A stretch of 5,479 nt of DNA from Thermoplasmata archaeon (GTDB lineage: Archaea > Thermoplasmatota > Penumbrarchaeia > Penumbrarchaeales > EX4484-36). The translations under genes and the position numbers were made by a program. Below are positions 1 through 5,479 of the stretch, one piece after another. Each line of letters opens with the position of its first letter. The stretch's first letter is position 1. The stretch lies in the NCBI GenBank assembly GCA_021160765.1, contig JAGHBW010000218.1:1-5479 (forward strand), written 5' to 3'. Under the pieces are notes generated by a model. The model did no database searches and was not told where the DNA came from. It worked only from the letters and a program-made list of their open reading frames with translations.

Positions 1-895
1 CCCTTAAAAACCCCTTTACCCCCACTGGACCTGAGCCAGGCCCCCCTCCCCCGTGTGGTGTGGCGAAGGTCTTGTGCAGGTTGAAGTGCATTATGTCAAA
101 CCCCATATCCCCCGGGCGTGCCCATCCCATTATTGCGTTAAGGTTTGCTCCGTCATAGTAGAGAAGGGCACCAGATCTGTGCACCATCTCCGCTATCTCA
201 AGGATATCCTCTTCAAATTTTCCGAGGGTGTTGGGGTTGGTTATCATAAATGCAGCGGTTCTCTCCGAAAGGGCTGCCTCAAGCGCACTCAGATCCACCA
301 GACCCTTCTCGTTGGAGGGTATCTCAACCACCTTGAAGCCCGCCATGGCGGCGGATGCAGGGTTTGTACCGTGGGCCGAGTCAGGAAGGATCACCTCATC
401 CCTCTCCTCCCCCTTCACCTCAAAGTACTTCCTGACGATGAGCATTCCTGTGAACTCTCCATGTGCTCCTGCTGCCGGCTGAAGTGAGACCTCATCCATC
501 CCTCCAATCTCCTTGAGTGCCTCCTGGAGGTCATACAGAATGGATAGTATCCCCTGAGACGCCTCCTCCATCTGAAGCGGGTGATGGCCCCGTAAGGCCT
601 GCATAGAGACTATTCTGTCCGCCACCTTCGGGTTGTATTTCATGGTGCAGGAACCCAGCGGATAGAAACCGGTTTCAACGGAGAAGTTCATCTGTGATAG
701 TCGGAAGAAGTGTCTGGCAACCTCAGCCTCGCTCAGGTTCGGTATGTCCAGATGGCTCTTTCTTATGAGTTTGGGGGGAAGAAGTTCCTTTAGATCCCTC
801 ACCTCCTCCCAGGTGGGTGGTCTGTATCCAACATCCTTGTCCAGAAGATCTTTGAGAAGGGGTTCGGGATAGGTTGCCTGATGGTACTCCCTCAT
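1..895 (-). CDS. gcvPB: Glycine dehydrogenase (decarboxylating) subunit 2, GcvPB, C-terminally truncated by the window edge
   Basis: PLP-binding subunit of the two-subunit P-protein of the glycine cleavage system. With GcvPA it decarboxylates glycine and passes the aminomethyl group to the lipoyl arm of H-protein, in the cytoplasm. My translation from the ATG at 895 runs open for 298 codons to the left edge; the family is usually about 480 aa, so roughly the last 180 residues are outside. Visible family motifs: [11 protein letters not shown] (79-89), QPAAGAHGE (139-147), [16 protein letters not shown] (172-187), [10 protein letters not shown] (246-255, where D248 is the expected partner of the PLP ring nitrogen) and NLHKTF (272-277), followed by a glycine-rich loop. 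K275 is the expected Schiff-base lysine. The start overlaps the gcvPA stop as ATGA, with AGGAGGTG five bases upstream, so the pair is translationally coupled. No damage is visible. Family assignment is very secure. Confidence 0.96.
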   Translation of the reverse strand, partial: MREYHQATYPEPLLKDLLDKDVGYRPPTWEEVRDLKELLPPKLIRKSHLDIPNLSEAEVARHFFRLSQMNFSVETGFYPLGSCTMKYNPKVADRIVSMQALRGHHPLQMEEASQGILSILYDLQEALKEIGGMDEVSLQPAAGAHGEFTGMLIVRKYFEVKGEERDEVILPDSAHGTNPASAAMAGFKVVEIPSNEKGLVDLSALEAALSERTAAFMITNPNTLGKFEEDILEIAEMVHRSGALLYYDGANLNAIMGWARPGDMGFDIMHFNLHKTFATPHGGGGPGSGPVGVKGFLR

Positions 896-2241
896 CCAAC
901 CACCTCCTGAAGGGCCTTCAGGAGCCTCTCATAGTCCTCCACCGAGTGCACCTCCGTTGTGGCTATTAGGAAGGTGTCTTTAAGTTCCGGGAACCAACCA
1001 CCCAGAGGCACTCCTGCCATCACACCCCAATCCCTCCAGAGTCTCCTAACAATCTCCTCAGCGTTTCCATTCACCCGGACTGTGAATTCATTGAAGAAGT
1101 ATCTTCCCATTCTCGGAGCGGAAAACCCTTTGAGGGAGTCTATACGTTCTGCCAGCCATCTCGCCCGTGAGGCTATCTGCACTGCCAGATCCTTCAACCC
1201 CCTCTCCCCCAGAGTCGCCATGTAGGCAGCAGCAGTTATGGCGGCGAGAGCCTCGTTGGAGCATATGTTTGATGTGGCCCTTGCCCTCCTTATGTGCTGT
1301 TCACGTGTCTGTAGGGTCATTGTGAATGCAGGGTTCCCCTTCGCATCCCTTGTCATACCTATAATGCGCCCTGGCATCTTTCGTATGTACCTCTTCCTGG
1401 TGGCGAATATTCCGAGAAGCGGCCCCCCGTAGTTCACTGGAAGCCCCAGAGGCTGCCCCTCCCCTATTACTATGTCCGCTCCAAAGGTGCCGGGGGGTTC
1501 CTGGATCGCCAGGGATATGGGATTCACACCCACGATCAGAACCCTCTTCTCACCCAGAATCTCCTTCAGTTCGGGAAGAGACTCCTCATAAACCCCGAAG
1601 AAGTTCGGAGACTCAACATATAGCCCCCCCACATCATCGCTCATCATCTCCGCTAGCCCTTCCAGATCAAGCGTCCCATCCCCTCTCCTGTAGGGGACTG
1701 TCTTAAGCTCTATACCCTGCCAGCGGGTGTAATTCTCCGCCACTGACCTCTTCTCCCAGAAGAGCGCCTCTGGCAGCAGAAAGGTTCTCCTGCCAGTGAC
1801 CCTTTTGGCCATAAGGAGCGCCTCTCCCAAAGCGGTGGAGCCGTCGTACATGGAGGAGTTTACAACCTCCATACCCGTCAAAGAGGCCATCATGCTCTGA
1901 TACTCAAACATCGCCTGAAGAGAGCCCTGGGAGGCCTCCGGCTGATAGGGGGTGTAGGAGGTCAAAAACTCCACACGAGAGGCCACAAAATCCACCACGG
2001 GAGGGACCACGTGGTGGTAGAGTCCGGCACCCAGAAACTGTGGAGTACAGGGGGAATAAGAATCAGCGGAGAGCTTCTGGAGAGACTCTCTCTCCACCTC
2101 GTACTCTGAAAGCCCAGCTGGGAGGTTCAGTGAATCTATGAGTACCTCCTTCGGAATGTCGGAGAAGAGCTCCTCCACACCCTGTAGGTTCATCTCCTTA
2201 AGCATCTCTTTTATCAGATTGGTGTTGGGTATGTAGTGCAC
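892..2241 (-). CDS. gcvPA: Glycine dehydrogenase (decarboxylating) subunit 1, GcvPA
   Basis: Non-PLP-lysine subunit of the split P-protein; it pairs with GcvPB to form the active site of glycine decarboxylase. The product is 449 aa from a GTG start, matching the usual length of about 440-450. I chose this GTG (reading M-H-Y-I-P-N-T, like the family's typical start) because GGTGAT lies just upstream. The frame stays open to an ATG at 2304, but that adds 21 unconserved residues and has no ribosome site. Motifs numbered from the GTG: FLGAG (69-73), [17 protein letters not shown] (90-106), YDGSTA (132-137), SPNFFG (211-216), [15 protein letters not shown] (260-274) and [16 protein letters not shown] (312-327). 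All are hallmarks of the N-terminal half of P-protein. It ends in an ATGA overlap with gcvPB and is separated from the upstream ABC ATPase gene by 68 bp. The genes for the T, H and L proteins are not in the window. Confidence 0.96.
   Translation of the reverse strand: MHYIPNTNLIKEMLKEMNLQGVEELFSDIPKEVLIDSLNLPAGLSEYEVERESLQKLSADSYSPCTPQFLGAGLYHHVVPPVVDFVASRVEFLTSYTPYQPEASQGSLQAMFEYQSMMASLTGMEVVNSSMYDGSTALGEALLMAKRVTGRRTFLLPEALFWEKRSVAENYTRWQGIELKTVPYRRGDGTLDLEGLAEMMSDDVGGLYVESPNFFGVYEESLPELKEILGEKRVLIVGVNPISLAIQEPPGTFGADIVIGEGQPLGLPVNYGGPLLGIFATRKRYIRKMPGRIIGMTRDAKGNPAFTMTLQTREQHIRRARATSNICSNEALAAITAAAYMATLGERGLKDLAVQIASRARWLAERIDSLKGFSAPRMGRYFFNEFTVRVNGNAEEIVRRLWRDWGVMAGVPLGGWFPELKDTFLIATTEVHSVEDYERLLKALQEVVG
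901..908 (-). promoter_or_regulatory. Ribosome binding site of gcvPB inside gcvPA
   Basis: The minus strand reads AGGAGGTG, then five bases (GTTGG), then the ATG at 895. This is a near-perfect match to the 16S anti-Shine-Dalgarno complement. It lies within the last codons of gcvPA and fixes the gcvPB start at the ATGA overlap. Confidence 0.8.
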
Positions 2242-2309
2242 AGGATCACCTTCTTTTGAGGCCCAAGCCCGTATAGTGAGGTTAAGAAAAAACCTTTCCC
2301 TCATTTTTT
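2242..2309 (-). promoter_or_regulatory. Only intergenic spacer: candidate terminator/promoter region between the ABC operon and gcvPA
   Basis: On the minus strand this 68-bp spacer begins with an A7 run right after the ATPase stop. It then has a purine stretch (GGGAAAGG) followed by TTTTTTCTTAA (2292-2282), and ends with the gcvPA ribosome site. The T6 tract could act as an archaeal-type T-rich terminator for the upstream operon. Alternatively, the purine-plus-T-rich stretch could be a weak BRE/TATA-like promoter; a start about 25 bases downstream, near 2262, would leave a short leader containing the GGTGAT. Neither match is strong, no hairpin is evident, and readthrough from the upstream operon is also possible. 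Confidence 0.3.
2245..2250 (-). promoter_or_regulatory. Ribosome binding site deciding the GTG start of gcvPA
   Basis: The minus strand reads GGTGAT, then CCT, then GTG. The GGTG core sits five bases from the GTG at 2241. The alternative ATG at 2304 is preceded only by an A-rich run, so this site supports the shorter protein. Confidence 0.65.
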
Positions 2310-3071
2310 TCAGACGGGGCCTAGCGGGATGACAACCCTGTGACCCCCCACCAGCTCTATCCTGGCCTTTACGCCGTAGACCTCCTCCATCGCCTCTTCT
2401 GTGATTATCTCCTCCCCTCCTTTCATGTATATTCTCCCCTCCTTCATCAGTATAAACCTATCACAGTATTTCAGCGCCAGGTTTACATCATGGATGGCAA
2501 GTAATGCGGAGACACCGCTCTTTACCTCACCCTTAATGATGTCCATCACCTCAAGCTGGTGTTTCAGATCCAGGTTTGCTGTAGGCTCATCAAGAAGGAG
2601 AAGGCTGACATCCTGGACCAGTGCCCTTGCTATTAGAACCTTCTGCCTCTCCCCTCCAGAGAGCTCATCGGTGTATCTGGATGAGTACTCTGAGAGCCCC
2701 ATCCTCTCCAGAACATCCGCTGTTTTCCTGAGGTCCTCCTCCCCTGGCTCCCAGCTGAAATGGGGGAGCCTTCCAATAAGAACGGCGTTGAAAACTGATT
2801 GAGGAAGGCTCTTCTCAACCCATTGTGGCACGTAGCCCACCTTAAGAGCCAACTCTCTCCCCTCCATCCCCTCCACGTTCCTCCCATCAATGTAAACTGC
2901 CCCTCCCTGTGGTTTGAGAATCCCTGCAACTGTTTTGAGTAAAGTGGTCTTTCCGGAGCCATTTGGACCGAGCAGCGCCACCATCTCCCCCTCCCCCACC
3001 TTCATTGTGACCCCTTTAAGCGCCTCCACGGAACCGTATGAGATCTTCAAACCCATTATCTCCAGTATCAC
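2310..3071 (-). CDS. Iron-chelate/cobalamin/metal-type ABC transporter ATP-binding protein (FecE/BtuD-like)
   Basis: Cytoplasmic ATPase that drives the FecCD-type permease encoded just upstream. The product is 253 aa from a GTG start, a normal length for this family. Motifs from that start: Walker A GPNGSGKTT (35-43), Q-loop Q83, signature LSGGERQ (137-143), Walker B LLLLDEP (157-163), D-loop ANLD (165-168) and switch histidine H194 in AIHDVNLAL. All catalytic elements are intact. The start reads M-I-L-E-I-M-G-L-K-I-S-Y-G, as in relatives; it lies in a GTGA overlap with the permease stop and has GGGGAGGGAG five bases upstream. An ATG five codons later (3056) is a weaker alternative. The frame stays open upstream to 3236, but that extension lies inside the permease gene and looks nothing like an ABC protein. 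Substrate specificity cannot be told from the ATPase. Confidence 0.93.
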   Translation of the reverse strand: MILEIMGLKISYGSVEALKGVTMKVGEGEMVALLGPNGSGKTTLLKTVAGILKPQGGAVYIDGRNVEGMEGRELALKVGYVPQWVEKSLPQSVFNAVLIGRLPHFSWEPGEEDLRKTADVLERMGLSEYSSRYTDELSGGERQKVLIARALVQDVSLLLLDEPTANLDLKHQLEVMDIIKGEVKSGVSALLAIHDVNLALKYCDRFILMKEGRIYMKGGEEIITEEAMEEVYGVKARIELVGGHRVVIPLGPV

Positions 3072-4129
3072 CAGTACTCCCTCCCCTTGATCACAAGGTG
3101 TATGAAGAGCGGTGCTCCCATGAAGGAGGTGACAATCCCCACTGGAAGTACTATGGGGGATATAACCGTCCGTGCAAGCGTGTCCGAAGCCAGGAGAAGC
3201 ATGGCTCCGAGAAGAGCAGAGGAGGGAATGAGCCACTTTGGATCCGGACCTATTATCTTCCTCACCATATGCGGAACAATAAGGCCTATAAAGCCAATTA
3301 TTCCAACGAAGGAGACTACGGTGGCTGTGGCCAGAGACGCCACAATCATACCAACGATCCTCAACCTTTTCACGTTAACTCCCAGGCTCCTGGCCGAGTC
3401 CTCCCCGCTGTCCAGTGCGCTCATCCTCCAGCGGTTGAGAAGAAAGTATGCAAGGGAAAGTAGGGTGATAACAAAGATCACACTGAGGTCTGTGAAGGAG
3501 GCCCTTCCCACATCGCCAAATGTCCAGAATATGATGGATGAGAGTTCAACGTCGTCAGCGAAGTATTCAATCGCAGCCACAGCAGCGGTGAAAAGCGACC
3601 CGAGTGCCACACCTGTGAGGATCATCGCCTCCGGGGTAGCACCCCTTCTTCTGGAAAGACCCACAATGGCCAGTGTTGAGATAAGGGAGAAGGCGAATGC
3701 AGAGATCGCTACCAGGTAATAATTAACGATTGACACCGCATCCACCGCAGAACTTCCCAGACTGCCTGCTCCCAATACAACAATGGCAAAAGCTGCCCCG
3801 AAGGCGGACGCGTGGGATATCCCCAGAGTAAATGGGGAACCCAGGGGGTTCCTCAGAACAGACTGCATGGCAGCACCCGAAACCGCCAGTGCTATCCCGG
3901 CGAAGATTGCGGTTAGCGCCCTGGGAAGACGTATCCTGAATATGATCGTTCTGGTTAAAGGATCCCCTCCACCAAGCAGTGTACGGAGGGTCTCAGAGAA
4001 CCCCATTCTCGCTGAACCAACGCTCAATGAGAGGAGAAAGAGAAGGAGAAGTAGAATTGCCCCTCCCAAGAAAAGCGCCCTCCGCCTTCCTGTGGCGGAA
4101 CGATACTCCTCCAGTGACCTCTCACTCAT
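3068..4129 (-). CDS. FecCD-family ABC transporter permease
   Basis: Integral membrane permease of a BtuC/FecCD-type importer, 353 aa, the usual size. After a charged N-terminus (1-17) comes a first hydrophobic helix at about 18-37. Several further membrane segments follow, in keeping with the 9-10 helices of the family; I did not map every one. Family signatures are RIRLPRALTAIFAGIALAVS (65-84), GAAMQSVLRNPLGSPFTLG (85-103), ESARSLGVNV-type coupling region (here 243-253, EDSARSLGVNV), GIIGFIGLIVPHMVR (276-290), SDTLAR (315-320) and LPVGIVTSFMGAPLFIHLV (328-346). It probably works as a homodimer with the downstream ATPase. The ATG overlaps the stop of the binding-protein gene (ATGA), with GGAG eight bases upstream, and its own TGA overlaps the ATPase GTG. 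The permease class includes iron-siderophore, cobalamin, haem and MolB-type molybdate transporters, so the substrate is open. Confidence 0.93.
   Translation of the reverse strand: MSERSLEEYRSATGRRRALFLGGAILLLLLFLLSLSVGSARMGFSETLRTLLGGGDPLTRTIIFRIRLPRALTAIFAGIALAVSGAAMQSVLRNPLGSPFTLGISHASAFGAAFAIVVLGAGSLGSSAVDAVSIVNYYLVAISAFAFSLISTLAIVGLSRRRGATPEAMILTGVALGSLFTAAVAAIEYFADDVELSSIIFWTFGDVGRASFTDLSVIFVITLLSLAYFLLNRWRMSALDSGEDSARSLGVNVKRLRIVGMIVASLATATVVSFVGIIGFIGLIVPHMVRKIIGPDPKWLIPSSALLGAMLLLASDTLARTVISPIVLPVGIVTSFMGAPLFIHLVIKGREYW
3077..3086 (-). promoter_or_regulatory. Ribosome binding site deciding the GTG start of the ATPase gene
   Basis: The minus strand reads GGGGAGGGAG, then TACTG, then the GTG at 3071. 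The site lies in the final codons of the permease gene and supports a coupled GTGA start rather than the long upstream extension. Confidence 0.7.
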
Positions 4130-5181
4130 TCTCCACTCTCCAGTTCTATCCTCTTAAATCCGCCGAAATGCTCCTCCATATCCGAATACACCCCCACCCC
4201 CAAAAGAAACTGATATATCTCATCTGCCTTCTGAACAGGGTCAACATCTGTGAACCTCTCCGGATAGAGCACCTGTCCAATGTAATAGGCGTCGGAGAGA
4301 ACCGTGCCGTAGTTTGTTGAGTACCAGTTGTAAGGAAGTACACCGTAGATCTCCCCCTCCCTGATCGCCTCTATAGAAGAATATGCCTCGTCCTGGAGAT
4401 CCTTAATAGCAAGAGAGTACCCTCCCTCGTCTACAAAGATCACCTCAGGGTCCCACTGAAGAAGCTGTTCCTTGTCAATAAAGGCGTGCTCAACACCCAA
4501 TTCACCAGCCACGTTGTCCACCGAGAGGAACTGGAATGGTGGATAGGCAGGCTCTGTAGAGAGTATGCCATGGGGGCCGCGGTATCCCACACCTCCAATG
4601 TAAGCGGAAGGTCCTGTTGCGTTCTCACTCCTTCTCTGAAGATCCTGGATGGTTGTGTTGAAGAACTCTATTATCTCCTCTGCTCTCTCCTCTTCCCCCA
4701 AAACCCCCATAATCCTCAGCGCCCTGAAGAAGAGCTCCCTTCTCTCCCCCAGATCTCCATAATCTATAGCTACAACAGGTATTCCTGTCTTCTTCTGAAG
4801 GTCGTCCGCTTTCTTCACTGTTGTGTAAGTCCAGAAGATCACGTCTGGCCTCTGTGCGGCTATGAGTTCAGGGTCCCCACCGTGTATGGGTCCAATCAAT
4901 GGCCTATCCTTCAGCTCCGGGTGTGCAAATATGTAAGGGCGCCCATCTTTCCTCTCTATCTCCTCCACACCCACCACCCTGTCAGCAGCGCCAAGATAAA
5001 CTATCAGTCTAAGGGCCCCGGCCTCTATTCCAACAACCCTGTCCACCTCCTTAGGGACCTCCACCACTCTTCCCAGCATGTCAACAATCTGTACGGTGTC
5101 GCCCCCCCTCTCCTCCTCCACGCAGCCGGGCCAGAAGGATATAACGAGAAAAATCAGAAGAAGGGGGAGAAACCTCTTCAT
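4126..5181 (-). CDS. Iron/metal-complex-type ABC transporter substrate-binding protein (FecB/BtuF/MolA-like lipoprotein)
   Basis: Extracytoplasmic binding component of the importer, 351 aa. I start at the ATG at 5181 (M-K-R-F-L-P) because GGAGGTG lies eight bases upstream and it begins a clear signal peptide. A longer frame to 5214 adds 11 residues inside the upstream gene. Residues 1-19 are the signal peptide, and C20 in SFWPGC, followed by acidic VEEER, is the likely lipid-anchored cysteine, although W at -3 and P at -2 are atypical. The mature part shows the class III binding-protein pattern: IVDMLGRVVEVP (32-43), VVGIEAGALRLIVYLGAADR (49-68), IGPIHGGDPELIAAQRPDVI (96-115), then a second lobe. 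YIGGVGYRGPHG (194-205) and STEPAYPPF (208-216) followed by NVAGELG recall a subgroup I know from archaeal and anaerobe proteins annotated as iron transport. It is coupled by ATGA overlaps to the genes on both sides. Possible ligands are an iron or other metal chelate, a corrinoid, or molybdate/tungstate. Confidence 0.9.
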   Translation of the reverse strand: MKRFLPLLLIFLVISFWPGCVEEERGGDTVQIVDMLGRVVEVPKEVDRVVGIEAGALRLIVYLGAADRVVGVEEIERKDGRPYIFAHPELKDRPLIGPIHGGDPELIAAQRPDVIFWTYTTVKKADDLQKKTGIPVVAIDYGDLGERRELFFRALRIMGVLGEEERAEEIIEFFNTTIQDLQRRSENATGPSAYIGGVGYRGPHGILSTEPAYPPFQFLSVDNVAGELGVEHAFIDKEQLLQWDPEVIFVDEGGYSLAIKDLQDEAYSSIEAIREGEIYGVLPYNWYSTNYGTVLSDAYYIGQVLYPERFTDVDPVQKADEIYQFLLGVGVYSDMEEHFGGFKRIELESGE

Positions 5182-5479
5182 AATGCACCCACCTCCCTTG
5201 CACACGGAATGCAAAGTCCTTCCCCTCCAACCTGAACAATTTTACCCTCCGAAACCATCTCCCCACATCTGTCACACTTCACACTCCGGTATATCTTAGC
5301 AAAGGGGGGAGGCTGAAAGGGCACCTCCCTCACTGTGAAAACCTCCTCCGGCCTCATTTTGAGAATGGAAGCACTGTTTCTGATTTTGATCTCCCACATC
5401 CTCCTCCTCTCATCCTCCGTGGCCCTCCCTGAAACCACCTTCTGAAAGAGGTCAAAATCGTCTTTCAGCCTTGAATATA
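5178..5479 (-). CDS. FmdE-family protein with C-terminal zinc ribbon, N-terminally truncated by the window edge
   Basis: The reading frame is open from the right edge; 99 residues plus the TGA are visible. FmdE-family proteins are usually about 190-200 aa, so roughly half, including most of the N-terminal FmdE domain, lies outside. A GTG at 5438 is in frame, but similarly open, sensible sequence continues upstream (ending DDFDLFQK), so I do not take it as the start. The C-terminus has KCDRCGEMV (67-75) and LCIPCA (88-93), numbered from the first complete codon; the two CxxC pairs form the treble-clef-like zinc ribbon typical of FmdE proteins. PEEVFTVREV before it also fits the family. FmdE was named from the molybdenum formylmethanofuran dehydrogenase operon, but it is not a proven catalytic subunit and its function is unsettled. 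Its stop overlaps the binding-protein start (ATGA), which links it to the importer. A role in handling the imported metal or cofactor is inference. Confidence 0.8.
   Translation of the reverse strand, partial: YSRLKDDFDLFQKVVSGRATEDERRRMWEIKIRNSASILKMRPEEVFTVREVPFQPPPFAKIYRSVKCDRCGEMVSEGKIVQVGGEGLCIPCAREVGAL
5190..5196 (-). promoter_or_regulatory. Ribosome binding site deciding the start of the binding-protein gene
   Basis: The minus strand reads GGAGGTG, then eight bases (GGTGCATT), then the ATG at 5181. It lies within the last codons of the FmdE-family gene and favours this ATG over the in-frame start at 5214. Confidence 0.75.

Noticed and set aside
1..895. Suspicion that gcvPB is a frameshifted pseudogene
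   Set aside because: Hand translation of the minus strand is open and motif-perfect from 895 to the edge. It simply has no stop within the window.
2271..2276. CTATAC on the minus strand as a TATA box or -10 element for gcvPA
   Set aside because: An archaeal start about 25 bases downstream would fall at the ribosome site itself, and there is no convincing partner element for a bacterial promoter.
2242..2304. Possible 21-residue N-terminal extension of GcvPA from an ATG
   Set aside because: The extension is unlike family members and has no ribosome site, whereas the GTG at 2241 gives the expected H-Y-I-P-N-T start with GGTGAT upstream.
3072..3236. Possible 55-residue N-terminal extension of the ATPase
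   Set aside because: It lies inside the permease gene in another frame and does not resemble ABC proteins. The GTG at 3071 gives the usual family start and has a strong ribosome site.
3087..3719. A 210-residue open frame on the plus strand
   Set aside because: It is antisense to the permease gene, whose family motifs are unmistakable. The plus-strand translation shows no family pattern.
892..5180. All five visible stop codons are TGA, possibly hinting at TAG recoding (pyrrolysine)
   Set aside because: Four of the five are forced to be TGA by the ATGA/GTGA overlap geometry, so the observation carries almost no information.
4486..5235. A 249-residue open frame on the plus strand
   Set aside because: It is fully antisense to the well-supported binding-protein gene, is rich in Cys, His, Pro and Ser with no recognisable domain, and lacks a convincing ribosome site. 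It is a by-product of the codon use on the other strand.
1..5479. tRNA, rRNA, CRISPR, insertion sequence, riboswitch or long repeats
   Set aside because: I found no clover-leaf, repeat-spacer or inverted-repeat structure by eye. Apart from 68 bp, the window is accounted for by conserved coding sequence.

Overview
The window is a compact, one-directional block of six genes, all read from the minus strand (right to left). It holds only 68 bp of non-coding DNA, at 2242-2309. The gene content suggests an anaerobic archaeon, probably euryarchaeal and possibly thermophilic. The reasons are an FmdE-family protein (named from formylmethanofuran dehydrogenase operons), a split two-subunit glycine dehydrogenase, strong GGAGGTG-type ribosome binding sites with GTG starts, and a purine-rich coding strand dominated by AGG/AGA (Arg) and ATA (Ile) codons. 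This is inference: FmdE-family proteins and split GcvP also occur in anaerobic and thermophilic bacteria, and no rRNA or lineage marker is present.

Right part (5479 down to 2310): the 3' half of an FmdE-family gene ending in a CxxC...CxxC zinc ribbon, then a complete FecBCD/BtuFCD-type importer. The importer consists of a lipoprotein-like substrate-binding protein (5181-4126), a permease (4129-3068) and an ATPase (3071-2310). All three junctions are 4-nt stop/start overlaps (ATGA, ATGA, GTGA), so the four genes look like one translationally coupled operon. The importer belongs to the family that carries iron chelates, cobalamin, haem and, in the MolBCA branch, molybdate or tungstate. Its physical coupling to an FmdE protein suggests metal or metal-cofactor acquisition, but the substrate cannot be read from the sequence.

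Left part (2241 down to 1): gcvPA and gcvPB, the two subunits of the glycine-cleavage P-protein, again joined by an ATGA overlap. GcvPB carries the PLP lysine (K275) and is cut by the left edge at codon 298 of an expected 480 or so. The 68-bp spacer between the two blocks is the only place where a separate promoter or terminator for the gcv genes could lie.

No RNA genes, mobile elements, CRISPR arrays or sizeable repeats were seen. The most interesting point is the FmdE-ABC importer coupling and the distinctive Gly/Tyr/His-rich segment of the binding protein. The gcv genes look ordinary.
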